The position numbers and the translations under genes are program-made. Under the pieces are notes generated by a model. That model made no database searches. It was given only the letters and a program-made list of their open reading frames with translations, and had not been told where the DNA came from. From contig JAJEBF010000041.1 in the NCBI GenBank assembly GCA_022824025.1, forward strand, positions 1 to 64,000: a stretch of 64,000 nucleotides of DNA, given 5' to 3'. Below are positions 24,328 through 34,303 of the stretch, in pieces. Position 1 is the first letter of the stretch. The number at the start of each line of letters is the position of its first letter. This DNA is from Caldilineaceae bacterium (GTDB lineage: Bacteria > Chloroflexota > Anaerolineae > Caldilineales > Caldilineaceae).

Positions 24328-25565
24328 TTTTCCGTAGCCTCCTGTTTATGTCCAGCAAAGATCACCACCCGAACGTAGTTGCCGGAAACGTCAAACTTTG
24401 GAGGCGGGTGTCCTGCCTGCGCCAAGAGTCTCCTGGCGATGTCGATTCCAACACCGAAACGTTGAACGTAGCCCAAGGTTTTCATCGCGTCGGCCAGGTT
24501 GGGGTTGCGGTAGTCGGTGAGTCCCGGCTGGCCGAAATTCTCCGGGGAGACTGTTCCGAAAGGGCCGCCGGGGCTGATGACTTCGATGCGATCGCTGAAC
24601 CAGTTGACGCGTACGGGCGCGTTCGTCGCCTCATACGTCCTGTGCATAATGGCGTTGCGGGTGATCTGTTGCAGTGCTTCCATGGGATAGAGCGGCGTGC
24701 GCTGATCGGTATCGCCGGAGGTGATATCGACCTCTGTGCGGTTATTGGCGCGCAACTTTTCATCCAGCCGGCGCAGAATATCCGGGACAGCGCCGCCGAT
24801 GTCCTCACTGTCAAGAATATCATCGGCCAACTCGGCGCCGCCAATTCTGAGAAACTGCGCGTAGGCGCCGGGCAGAAAGTCCTGTGGACTCTTGCCAATC
24901 GTGAGCAGGCCCAGAACTGTCGCTGTGGACTGCTGGGCAGATTCTACCATCTTTGTCGCGGCAAGCTGTTCACGGAGAGATCTGTCATTGGCGGCAAGAA
25001 TCTCGTCAGAAAATGCCGCAGGCAGATACTCATTCTCAAATTGGGTCAGGTTGAGGTCGGGAAGACCGGCGATGGGAACCGGAGTTGCATCAAAGGGGCG
25101 GCCTCCAAACTGCCGCTTCTCGTTAAGGATGCGCTCATCTTGCGCTGTGGCGATGCCCCGGCGCGGACCGATGCGAATGCAGATTGATCCTTTGCAGCGG
25201 ACAGGCGGCGAGTTTGATGGTTGCACGATGACCAGCGCAACCTCGTTGCCCTGCAGCGTTCTTTTTTCTACTACCAGGGTAGGCGGCGGCAGGATATTGC
25301 CATCTGTTTTCATGTCGGCCAACCGTTGCAACAGCCTGTCCGTGACCGATATGCCGGCGAGGGTTCCATCGTCTTTCACGCCCACAAGAGCGAGGCCGGG
25401 CGCGCCGTGGGCGGGCAGATCGTTGGCGAAGGCGCAGACGGCCGCGCGGATTCTCTCAGCGGCGTATCCGGACAGGGATTCCGTGAACTCGACGCGGTCG
25501 GTTTCGCCCTCGCTGATCATTTGCAGGAGTTCTGCGTCGGATGGACGTGACGTTGGGAAATTCAC
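24324..25565 (-). CDS. AlbA_2/Schlafen-like domain protein with a C-terminal ATPase (HATPase_c_4) domain
   Basis: This is a 413-residue protein. The N-terminus has ETDRVEFTESL and AFANDLPAHGAPGLALVGV, then DDGTLAGI, the AlbA_2 (divergent AAA-4/Schlafen-related) domain. The C-terminal part has EALQQITRNAIMHRTYEAT and FSDRIEVISPGGPFG, typical of the GHKL-like RecG-C-terminal group. These are often annotated as putative DNA-binding transcriptional regulators or RecG-like. The GTG start at 25565 overlaps the glycosyltransferase stop (GTGA). The frame continues upstream without family similarity. The role may be nucleic-acid binding with ATP-dependent switching; this is inferred. Confidence 0.8.
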   Translation of the reverse strand: MNFPTSRPSDAELLQMISEGETDRVEFTESLSGYAAERIRAAVCAFANDLPAHGAPGLALVGVKDDGTLAGISVTDRLLQRLADMKTDGNILPPPTLVVEKRTLQGNEVALVIVQPSNSPPVRCKGSICIRIGPRRGIATAQDERILNEKRQFGGRPFDATPVPIAGLPDLNLTQFENEYLPAAFSDEILAANDRSLREQLAATKMVESAQQSTATVLGLLTIGKSPQDFLPGAYAQFLRIGGAELADDILDSEDIGGAVPDILRRLDEKLRANNRTEVDITSGDTDQRTPLYPMEALQQITRNAIMHRTYEATNAPVRVNWFSDRIEVISPGGPFGTVSPENFGQPGLTDYRNPNLADAMKTLGYVQRFGVGIDIARRLLAQAGHPPPKFDVSGNYVRVVIFAGHKQEATEN

Positions 25566-26794
25566 TCCAGCCCGCTTTTCAGCACGTCGCGGTAGGCGGC
25601 GACGCGGTCGCGGCGCAGTTCTCGTTTGTGGCCCAGCAGGGCTTTGACTGATTCGCTCGCTAGCTGGAGGCGGAATTCGAGGAGGAGATAGCGCCGCAGC
25701 AGCTCTGCCCAGAGCGGGCCGTGCCATTTACGCGCATAGCGCACCTTGCTGCGGTTGAAGAGGATATGGCGCCGGGCGCTGACCTGGCCGCTGCTGCGGC
25801 CTTCGGCGTGGATGACGATTGCGCCCGGGTCGTAGACCACGCGCCAGCCGGCGCGCTTGATACGGCGGCAGAGGTCGGTCTCTTCGCTGTACATGAAGAA
25901 CTGGGGGTCGAAACCGCCGACTGCAGCCAGCGCTTCTCCGCGCACGAGGAGGGCCGCGCCGACCAGCCAGTCCACGTCCTGGCGGGATTCGGCGGGCCAG
26001 TCGGCGAGGTGATAGCTGCGGGTCCACGGATTGCGGGGCCACAGTTGTTCGAGCCAGGTGCTCTCGAAGAAGCCGGAGAGGGGGCTGGGAAAACGACGAC
26101 GGCTGCTCTGCAGCGCGCCGTCGGTGTAGCGGAGCTGCGGCCCGATGGCGCCGATCGTTTCGTCTTCGTTGATGCCGTTGTACAGGGCCCACAGGCTGCC
26201 GGGCAGGAGCTCGGTGTCCGGGTTGAGGAAGTAGATGAAACGCGCGGGCGAGGGAGAACTCGTTGCCCAATCATTGATGGGCGTCCGGCCTGCATTCGCC
26301 GGGCGGGCCGTTTCGGTCCGATTGGGGTCTGCCTCGTTTGCCCTCTGGCGCGGCAGAGGGTCGAACCCCATCGCTTCGAGCGCGCGATTGTTGCCGCCGG
26401 TGAAGCCGAGATTTTCGTCGCTGAAGATGGTCTGGACCCAGGGGAAGCGGCTTGGCAACAGCGAGGTTGTGGCGTCTTCGCTGGCATTGTCGAGCACGAC
26501 GACCTGGAGAGTTGCCTCGCTGTTCGGCCCGAAGCGGCGCACAAGCGTCGCGGGGTTGGCGGCGCTCCTGCGTTTCGCTCTATCGCGGCGTCCTTCGTCA
26601 ATCGGCGCGCTCTGCTGTTCGATGGAGGAAAGGCAGGCGCGCAGATGGTCCCAGACGTTCCAGGAGATGATCACGATCACCAGGTCTGTCGGCGGGGGTT
26701 TTCTGTTCGTATGCGGGAGTGCCTGTTCCCCGTGGGCGTCCGTGTTGCGGACGCTGTCCGCCCGGCCGCGAAGTCGTTGAAGCATTGCATTCAC
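25562..26794 (-). CDS. family 2 glycosyltransferase (rhamnosyltransferase-like)
   Basis: This 410-residue GT-A fold enzyme has DLVIVIISWNVWDHLRACL near residue 37, LQVVVLDNASEDAT and GFTGGNNRALE. The acidic motif is IYFLNPDTELLPGS, and the acceptor-site block is GGFDPQFFMYSEETDLCRR. This is the WbbL-like subgroup that adds rhamnose or similar sugars to surface glycans. Two Pro/Arg-rich insertions (about residues 68-88 and 150-170) are unusual. Its stop overlaps the start of the AlbA_2-type gene. That pairing may be fortuitous or may mean co-regulation. The donor sugar cannot be read. Confidence 0.88.
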   Translation of the reverse strand: MNAMLQRLRGRADSVRNTDAHGEQALPHTNRKPPPTDLVIVIISWNVWDHLRACLSSIEQQSAPIDEGRRDRAKRRSAANPATLVRRFGPNSEATLQVVVLDNASEDATTSLLPSRFPWVQTIFSDENLGFTGGNNRALEAMGFDPLPRQRANEADPNRTETARPANAGRTPINDWATSSPSPARFIYFLNPDTELLPGSLWALYNGINEDETIGAIGPQLRYTDGALQSSRRRFPSPLSGFFESTWLEQLWPRNPWTRSYHLADWPAESRQDVDWLVGAALLVRGEALAAVGGFDPQFFMYSEETDLCRRIKRAGWRVVYDPGAIVIHAEGRSSGQVSARRHILFNRSKVRYARKWHGPLWAELLRRYLLLEFRLQLASESVKALLGHKRELRRDRVAAYRDVLKSGLE

Positions 26795-26866
26795 TTGTAG
26801 CTGGAGGGCGGTCTGCCAGGCGCTGCGCGGGGGTTTGCCTGTTGTCTGACGGCTAGCGGGTTGGGG

Positions 26867-28066
26867 TCAGCTGCTACGCTGCACGACAAAGGCGCAGAGG
26901 CCCAGGAGCGATCGCTGGCAGAGGTTGTCATTGAAGGGAGCCAAGTCGTGGACTGCGTGGTCGAGAAAGCCGAGCGCTTCCTGGTGGGCGGCTTCGATTG
27001 CGCCGCTGGCGCGCACGGCCTGAACGATCTCCTGCACGGTCGCGGAGAGGATGGCGGGGTCGCCCTCTTCGGCGCGCTCTCTGGCCAGGAGCAGCCGGTT
27101 CACCAGTTTCTGCGGCTGGGGCAGGTCGCGCAGGTAGTAGAGGAACGGCAGTGTCAGGGTGCCCTGACGGAGATCGCTTCCCACCGGTTTGCCCAGCGCG
27201 GCGTCTGTGCCGACAAAGTCAAGGATGTCATCCACGATCTGGAATGCCATGCCGAACTGGTAGCCGAAAGACTTGAGTGCCTGGACCCGGTCGGGCGGCA
27301 TTCCGACGAGAACCGCGGCCGCTTCGGTGGCGGCGCTGTAGAGGCTGGCCGTCTTGGCATAGATGCGTTGATAGTAGGCCTGGCGGTCCTGGCGAAAGTC
27401 GTTGCGGTCGGAGAGTTGGCGCATTTCACCGTCAACGAGCACGCGCAGGGTATCGCTGAAGATGGTGATGACGCGCACATTGCCGGTTTCCGCGGCGAAC
27501 TGGGCGGAGCGGGCGAACATGTAGTCGCCGGCGAGAACGGTTGCGCCTGGGCTCCAGGAGGCGTTGAGCGTGGGCGCGTCCCGGCGCAGCAGCGCGCCGT
27601 CGATAACATCGTCATGGACGAGCGTGGCTGTGTGCAGCATCTCCACGGCGGCGGCGAGCGCGATGAGCGTGCGGGGCGTGCAGTCCTGATCTGGATCGGC
27701 CGAAAGTCCGTCCGCGTTGTTGGACCCGTGGGCGCCGTGCTGCAGGCCGGCTGCGAGCAAGGCGAGCGCCGGGCGCAACCGTTTACCGCCCTGGCCGATG
27801 AGTTCAAGGAAGGCGTTGGCCAGGGGCGCGAACACGTCGGCTTCGACGCTCATCATTTTCTCTTCGACCTGTTCAAGCGCGCCGCGCACCGGCGCGAGCA
27901 GGGCTGTTGCGTCCTGCGCTGTCAACAGCGCGCGGCGGAACGACTCGTTCGCGCGCGCCTCGCGGGCGTCGAGAGCGCCCGAACGCGGCGTCGCCGGCGG
28001 CAGGTCCTGCGCCAGGGGGCCGGCTTCGATATCGTTGAGCTGTTCGACTTGAACGTGGTCAACCAT
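26867..28066 (-). CDS. polyprenyl diphosphate synthase (trans, long-chain)
   Basis: This 399-residue enzyme elongates farnesyl or geranylgeranyl diphosphate with isopentenyl diphosphate, making the quinone side chain or another polyprenol. GGKRLRPALALLAAG, LVHDDVIDGALLRRD (first Asp-rich motif, DDxxD) and QIVDDILDFVG (second) are all present. About 65 residues before the conserved region are extra and low in complexity. The family normally has about 320-350 residues, so a later start is possible. It precedes a glycosyltransferase gene on the same strand and follows tatD by 9 nt. Confidence 0.92.
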   Translation of the reverse strand: MVDHVQVEQLNDIEAGPLAQDLPPATPRSGALDAREARANESFRRALLTAQDATALLAPVRGALEQVEEKMMSVEADVFAPLANAFLELIGQGGKRLRPALALLAAGLQHGAHGSNNADGLSADPDQDCTPRTLIALAAAVEMLHTATLVHDDVIDGALLRRDAPTLNASWSPGATVLAGDYMFARSAQFAAETGNVRVITIFSDTLRVLVDGEMRQLSDRNDFRQDRQAYYQRIYAKTASLYSAATEAAAVLVGMPPDRVQALKSFGYQFGMAFQIVDDILDFVGTDAALGKPVGSDLRQGTLTLPFLYYLRDLPQPQKLVNRLLLARERAEEGDPAILSATVQEIVQAVRASGAIEAAHQEALGFLDHAVHDLAPFNDNLCQRSLLGLCAFVVQRSS

Positions 28067-28075
28067 GGAAGAGTG

Positions 28076-28948
28076 TCACTGAGCGTTCACACTGTGATTG
28101 GCGGCCATCGCAACTGTAGCGGGCTTTTGGCGCGCAGCCGGCGGGGCAAAGAGAGCATGGGCGACGGCGGTGGTGCGGGCAGCGATCTCCTCTACCGGCA
28201 ATGACAGGAGCCCGGCCAATCTTTCGGCCACCAGGGCCACATGGGCCGGTTCATTGCGTTTGCCCCGCAATGGATGGGGCGTCAGCCAGGGGGCGTCGGT
28301 TTCGAGCATGAGGTGGTCGAGGGACAGCTGCGGCGCCAGGTTGCGCAACGTATGCGCGTTCTTAAAGGTGATCGGACCGCCCAGACCGATGGCGAAATTC
28401 CAGTCGCGGGCCGCTTGCGCCAGCGCGGCGTCACCGGAGAAGGCGTGTAATACCCCCCAGAACGGTCGCTGCGCCAGCGGAGAAATGCGCGTTCGTGCGC
28501 TGGACGCCCATTCGTGCAGGATACGGGCCAAGTCGGCCGAGGCTTCCCGGTTGTGGATGATGACCGGCAGGCCCAGCTCGGCGGCCAGATCAAGCTGCGC
28601 TCGAAATGTCTGCGCCTGTTTTTCACGCGAGACGGTGTCCCAGTGATAGTCGAGCCCGATCTCTCCGATTGCGACAACCTTGGGATGATCGACCAGCCCG
28701 CGCAGCTGTGTCAGTGTCTGTTCACTGAAATCGGCGCTGCTGTTGGGGTGGATGCCGACGGCGGCGTACACCTGGTCATGCTGATCGGCCAGCGCGAGCG
28801 CCTGCCGGCAGTGTGCCAGATCGATGCCGGGATTGACGATCATATTGACACCGCGTGCCTGTGCCCGCGCCAGCACGGCGGCCCGATCGGCATCGAACTG
28901 CTCCATGTCCAGGTGGCAGTGGCTGTCGACCAGCGTCGGAACAGTCAT
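28076..28948 (-). CDS. tatD: TatD-family metal-dependent hydrolase (3'-5' DNase)
   Basis: This 290-residue TIM-barrel hydrolase has the metal-binding start [10 protein letters not shown], then [22 protein letters not shown] and [11 protein letters not shown]. The end of the barrel is [20 protein letters not shown]. It acts on DNA or RNA 3' ends in repair and quality control. It lies 9 nt upstream of the polyprenyl synthase gene on the same strand, so both are probably in one transcript. An AT-rich stretch precedes it. Start [14 protein letters not shown] fits the family. Confidence 0.93.
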   Translation of the reverse strand: MTVPTLVDSHCHLDMEQFDADRAAVLARAQARGVNMIVNPGIDLAHCRQALALADQHDQVYAAVGIHPNSSADFSEQTLTQLRGLVDHPKVVAIGEIGLDYHWDTVSREKQAQTFRAQLDLAAELGLPVIIHNREASADLARILHEWASSARTRISPLAQRPFWGVLHAFSGDAALAQAARDWNFAIGLGGPITFKNAHTLRNLAPQLSLDHLMLETDAPWLTPHPLRGKRNEPAHVALVAERLAGLLSLPVEEIAARTTAVAHALFAPPAARQKPATVAMAANHSVNAQ

Positions 28949-29028
28949 GCGCGCTCAGATGGCGATGCGGCAGCGCATTCGGGTTCGGGGCTCTTCTCGA
29001 ATGGGGCGCGATCTATTTTTTCAGGCAT

Positions 29029-29088
29029 AAACTATTTGTTAATTTTATCACATATTATCACTGCATAAAAGCGCGTCAGGCATTAAAA
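29029..29088. promoter_or_regulatory. AT-rich promoter-like island upstream of tatD
   Basis: A 60-base AT-rich stretch, in otherwise GC-rich DNA, lies 80-140 bases upstream of the tatD start. It contains two TTATCAC/TATCAC direct copies about 11 bases apart. On the minus strand it includes GATAATAT and GATAAAAT, either of which could serve as a -10 box. No convincing -35 box is fixed at the right distance, so this is only a candidate. Confidence 0.3.
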
Positions 29089-29143
29089 AACGGGCGCCCG
29101 AAGTGAAGATTGGGTGTGTGTTCTCCTGTGCGGAGGCTTTCAC

Positions 29144-30568
<1,425 letters not shown>

Positions 30569-30735
30569 GTATTTTCCTTCGGTTCAGGAGATTCTATCTG
30601 CTTTGAAGATATATGGGATGCAGGGGCTTGGCGGCCCGACGCCACACTCGGCCATGCGTATCCGCTCAACTGACGTAAGCCTACTGCAAAATCTGGGAAT
30701 GAGCAAAGCAATGGGGGCAAAAGGAGGCCCGCCAG

Positions 30736-31494
30736 CTAGCTCTGTTTACACCCGATGAACAGCCCTTCTTGCAGGTGAAATACGGTACGGCCGTCCTCGC
30801 TTTGGGGATGGAGGAATTCATGCGTTTCAGGCGGGCCGTGCCAGAGGAGGGCGCGCAGATAGGACTGCATCACCGGGTCGTGACGCGCGGCCCAATCTTC
30901 GAAGATCATCTCTTTTTCGAGAATCTCATGCCGGGTCAGCTGCAGGCCGGCTCGGGTGTAGCCTTCCAGCCACTCCTCCGCGCTGAGACAGCGTCCATGG
31001 CTGGGGTCGCGCAGTTTTTCGAAGGCGTTGACGTAGTCGCCCGAAATCCCTTCTGGGACGACGTTGTCCACGACCGCGAGAATGCCGCCGGGACGCAGCA
31101 CGCGTACCGACTCGCGCAGGAACGCGTTGATGTCGGGAAAGTGGTGGGGCGCGATGCGGCAGGTGAGCAGGTCGAACCGGTCGGCCGCATAGGGCAGGTT
31201 TTCGGCGTCGGCGCGCTCGACGGTCACGTTGTCGACGCCGCGTTCGGCCACCTGCTCGCGGGCGACGGTCAGCATCTCCGGTGTGATGTCGGTCGCCAGG
31301 ACATGGGCGACGCGGGGGGCAAAGGCGAATGCGGTGTGGCCGGCGGCGGTGGCGATGTCCAGCGCCTGCCAGTCCGGCTGGGGGTTGACCAGCTCGACCA
31401 GCCGTTGCAGGCTGGCGCCCTTGGCGTGGGGCCGGCTGGTGATATAGGTCCGGGCATGTGCGCCGAACTGCTCTTGCACTGATCTTTTGTCCAT
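30736..31494 (-). CDS. class I SAM-dependent methyltransferase (UbiE-like)
   Basis: This 252-residue protein has the Rossmann methyltransferase order: ALDIATAAGHTAFAFA (motif I, in which the usual GxGxG is A-T-A-A-G), ERADAENLPYAADRFDLL, then FLRESVRVLRPGGILAVVD. The substrate may be a quinone precursor or small metabolite. The open frame goes back to 31707 inside the inositol-monophosphatase-like gene. The Met at 31494 follows that gene's stop by 6 nt and has AGGA upstream. The two are likely co-transcribed. Confidence 0.88.
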   Translation of the reverse strand: MDKRSVQEQFGAHARTYITSRPHAKGASLQRLVELVNPQPDWQALDIATAAGHTAFAFAPRVAHVLATDITPEMLTVAREQVAERGVDNVTVERADAENLPYAADRFDLLTCRIAPHHFPDINAFLRESVRVLRPGGILAVVDNVVPEGISGDYVNAFEKLRDPSHGRCLSAEEWLEGYTRAGLQLTRHEILEKEMIFEDWAARHDPVMQSYLRALLWHGPPETHEFLHPQSEDGRTVFHLQEGLFIGCKQS

Positions 31495-31499
31495 CAATC

Positions 31500-32381
31500 C
31501 TAGCCTTTCCGACATTCTTGTTGGAATATCTCTGAACGGGCCTCTTGTATGGCCTGCAACAGCGGCCTGTGAACGCCCGGCTGACCGTTGCTGGCGAGGA
31601 TGCTGTGGTCGGTAAGACTGAACGGCGCCCCGCGGTAGTTGGTGACGCAGCCGCCCGCCTCGCGCACGAGGAGGACGCCGGCGGCGACATCCCAAGGCTG
31701 GATCCATCCTTCCCAGTAGGCTGAAAATGCGCCTGAGGCGACGTAGGCCAGATCGGCGGAGGAGGCGCCCATCCTGCGCACGCCGCGGCAGATCGGCATG
31801 ATGCGGGTGAATTCGGCCGCGTTGTTGTCGTCGTTCTCGGCGCGATGGTAGGGGAAGCCGGTGGTGAGCAGGGCGTCGGCGAGGGAGGATGCCTGGCTGA
31901 CGTGCAGACGCCGTTGCGCGCCGTTGTTCCGCAGCAGATAGGCGCCTTGGCCGGCCTGGGCCCAGAAAAGTTCGAACTGCGGCAGGATCAGCGAGAGGCC
32001 GAATAGCGTTTCTTCGCGGCGGATGAGCGCGATGTTGATGCCGAACCAGGGCAGGCCGGCGGCATAGTTGATCGTGCCATCAATCGGATCCACCAACCAG
32101 AAATACTCGTCATGCGGCCGTTCATCGCTCTCTTCGCCCCAGAAGCCGAAATCAGGCGTGAGGGAGGCCAGGCGGTCGCGAATCAGCGTTTCGCAGGCGA
32201 GGTCGGCTTCTGTGACCAGGTCATTGGGCGTTGACTTGGAACTGATGGCGCGCAGGCCGTCCTGCTGCATTGACAGCGCCAGCTGGCCTGCCTGGCGGGC
32301 GAGATCGAACAGGGCTGATTTCGCGACCGGCATCGCTGCGGACGGGCCTGGGGTCTGGTCTGCGAACTGTGCGGCTTTCAC
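31500..32381 (-). CDS. inositol monophosphatase family protein
   Basis: This 293-residue Mg-dependent phosphatase has FWGEESDE (metal Glu), LVDPIDGTINYAAG (the DPxDGT motif) and WIQPWDVAAGVLLVREAGG (second Asp motif). It could act on inositol-1-phosphate, fructose-1,6-bisphosphate or 3'-phosphoadenosine 5'-phosphate; the family does not discriminate. It lies 2 nt downstream of the PH-domain gene and 6 nt upstream of the methyltransferase start, so the three likely form a small operon. Confidence 0.92.
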   Translation of the reverse strand: MKAAQFADQTPGPSAAMPVAKSALFDLARQAGQLALSMQQDGLRAISSKSTPNDLVTEADLACETLIRDRLASLTPDFGFWGEESDERPHDEYFWLVDPIDGTINYAAGLPWFGINIALIRREETLFGLSLILPQFELFWAQAGQGAYLLRNNGAQRRLHVSQASSLADALLTTGFPYHRAENDDNNAAEFTRIMPICRGVRRMGASSADLAYVASGAFSAYWEGWIQPWDVAAGVLLVREAGGCVTNYRGAPFSLTDHSILASNGQPGVHRPLLQAIQEARSEIFQQECRKG

Positions 32382-32383
32382 CG

Positions 32384-32983
32384 TTACATTTCCTCGCGGT
32401 AATGGAGGCCGCGCCGCTGTTTTTCCTGCATCGTCGCCTTGCGGATCATCTCGCGCACCGCCATGGGATCTTTGACGTTGTGGAGCACGAATTCAGGATG
32501 GCTGGGATCGGTGCTGGAAATCGTGACGTCGCCCACATTGAGCGCCCTTTCGCCCAGATGCTGGGTCACTGACGTATCGCGCACGCGCACCAGTTCGATT
32601 TCGTGGTAGCTGCGTCCCAGCAGCCCGCGGATGAGCCGCACGCGCTCGGTCGTCAGTTCATAGCGGACGCCGATTGACAGGTATGGCCGGCCGGACCAGA
32701 GCAGCGCCTCTTCTTCGAGATGGTCGGTGACCGGGGCGGGGGCATCCGGCGCAGGGGGCGCGGTTTCGCCCGCTGCGGGGTCATTCGCGGGCGCGCTGGC
32801 ATCGTTGAAGGCCTGATCAGCTTCGGTTTCCATCGCATCGAGTGCCGCGAAGACGCCGTCGGCCAGCGCGTTTGCGATGGCCTGCAGTTGGGGTTGAGGG
32901 ATGGCGCTGATTTCGATGCCGCTTTGGGCCAGCGACGCATAGAAACGGGCAGTGACCACCTGGCGCACCGTCTGTTCGTTCAT
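32384..32983 (-). CDS. PH-domain (bPH_2-like) protein
   Basis: This is a 199-residue protein. The N-terminal about 60 residues are helical (VRQVVTARFYASLAQ), followed by a Pro/Ala linker. A C-terminal domain (LLWSGRPYLSIGVRYELTTE, RVRDTSVTQHLGE) has the strand pattern of bacterial PH domains, with a final helix AVREMIRKATMQEK. No membrane segment is present. Such domains bind membranes or proteins. The Met at 32983 has GGAGGAAC upstream at good spacing; longer open frame sequence further upstream is rejected. It is the first gene of a three-gene unit with the phosphatase and methyltransferase. Confidence 0.8.
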   Translation of the reverse strand: MNEQTVRQVVTARFYASLAQSGIEISAIPQPQLQAIANALADGVFAALDAMETEADQAFNDASAPANDPAAGETAPPAPDAPAPVTDHLEEEALLWSGRPYLSIGVRYELTTERVRLIRGLLGRSYHEIELVRVRDTSVTQHLGERALNVGDVTISSTDPSHPEFVLHNVKDPMAVREMIRKATMQEKQRRGLHYREEM

Positions 32984-33438
32984 GCAATGTTCCTCCGGAT
33001 TATCAAAGCCACTGGTCTTCGTACGGGCCTTCGGCTCCTTCAGCGGCCAAGCGGACGCGCGCCGCAAACCTGCCGCGTAAGAACGGTATGATAGTGCTTG
33101 GGAAGACAATGCGCAAAGCAGAGCAGGATCGAGCCGCATCGCGGGCAAGCTGGCAGTGGAGGCGGGCGCGGTCCAAATGGGGGCGAGTTTCGGGCTATCG
33201 TTGGGCGATGCCACTGAATCCTTGAACCCGCTTCCCCAGAGAACCCTAAATCTGGACTGCGCCCGTGGAGATCGCGCCCGCTTTTGCGGGAGGCGATTTC
33301 GTGATGTATGATCGCTTGGCGTTACAGGGCGGATTCCCGGCAGTGTCCCGCCAACTTGGCGCGCTCGCGCACCTTTGGGGAAGGAGCGTTTTGGCGCCGG
33401 CGCAGGAGAACTGCCTGCATTTCAGAAAGGACAGGACT
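32984..33438. other. intergenic region, divergent promoters
   Basis: These 455 bases lie between the PH-domain gene (minus) and the MBL-fold gene (plus). The frame of the latter stays open back to 33265, with ATGs at 33265 and 33304. The family start points to the TTG at 33439. No other gene-like pattern, repeat or terminator was seen. Confidence 0.45.
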
Positions 33439-34092
33439 TTGGACATCAACTGGTACGGTTTTTCCTGTTTTCGTCTACGGGAGCGCCGCGTTATCGCAAT
33501 CTGCGATCCCCTGAACAGGAAGACGACGGGCATCCAACTGCCCAGACTGAGCGCCGATATTGTGACCATCAGCAATCGCGCGTCTCCCTTTGTCCAGGCG
33601 ACAGGCGTTGTCGCAGGCGAGCCCAAGATCCTGCGGGGACCGGGTGACTTCGAAGTCAAGCAGGTGCTTGTGACTGGCCTGCCTGCCTCTCAGAACGGCA
33701 CGCGCAGCGTTGCTTTTTTTCTGGATTTCGGTGGCCTCACGGTCGGCCATCTGGGGGAGCTGGGAAGCGTTCCGGCCAGCGCGGGCGGCGAGGAGTTGGG
33801 AGATGTTGACGTGCTGCTGGCACCGGTAAGCGGGCCGCACATACCGGACGTTGCCCGCACTGCCGAAGTGATCAGCCAGTTGGATCCCCGCATCGTCGTG
33901 CCGATGCAGTACCGCCACGAGGATTTGCGCGGCGAGCAAGTGGAGAGCCTGGAACCGGTGGACCGTTTTCTCAAGGAGTTGGGCATCAGCGAACCTGAGG
34001 TGACGGATACGCTCAGGCTGACGAAGAGCGGTCTGCCGGAGGAGACACAGGTTGTACTGCTACGCCCGACCGGGCCAGCCCGCTCCGGCTGA
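33439..34092 (+). CDS. metallo-beta-lactamase-fold protein lacking metal ligands
   Basis: This 217-residue protein begins DINWYGFSCFRLRERR. It carries the UlaG/YtkL-like pattern ADIVTISNRAS, GPGDFEVKQVLVTGLP, FFLDFGGLTVGHLGEL and VVPMQYRHED. In active members the first of these reads THxHxDH; here the His/Asp ligands are absent. The later GHLGE and QYRH remain. Catalysis with two zinc ions is therefore doubtful. The TTG at 33439 has AAAGGACAGGA upstream and matches the usual N-terminus. ATGs at 33265 and 33304 would add residues without family similarity. It is convergent with the transglutaminase gene. Confidence 0.8.
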   Translation: MDINWYGFSCFRLRERRVIAICDPLNRKTTGIQLPRLSADIVTISNRASPFVQATGVVAGEPKILRGPGDFEVKQVLVTGLPASQNGTRSVAFFLDFGGLTVGHLGELGSVPASAGGEELGDVDVLLAPVSGPHIPDVARTAEVISQLDPRIVVPMQYRHEDLRGEQVESLEPVDRFLKELGISEPEVTDTLRLTKSGLPEETQVVLLRPTGPARSG

Positions 34093-34194
34093 CGCAGTTG
34101 TCGGTTTCCGGCTGCCGTCAACTGAGCAGGACCCTCTCCGATCTTTGCCCCGCGAACAGAACGGCGGATAGCGCGACCCGTGAAACGCGCCGCG

Positions 34195-34252
34195 GTCGCA
34201 GGCGTGCGCATGCCTGCGACGCCTCTGCGGGAATCTGGAGAGGCGTCGCAGG
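34195..34252. terminator. nested inverted repeats between convergent genes
   Basis: GTCGCAGGC (34195-34203) pairs with GCCTGCGAC (34212-34220). The overlapping CCTGCGACGCCTCT (34213-34226) pairs with AGAGGCGTCGCAGG (34239-34252), a perfect 14-bp stem. The two hairpins are mutually exclusive. The site lies between the ends of the MBL-fold gene (34092, plus) and the transglutaminase gene (34304, minus), so a bidirectional transcription stop is likely. No clear T-run is present on either side. Confidence 0.6.
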
Positions 34253-34303
34253 GCGCAGTTGAGAAGTGTCAGTTGGGGCCTGGGGAGCCAGGCCTCTGCG
34301 CGT

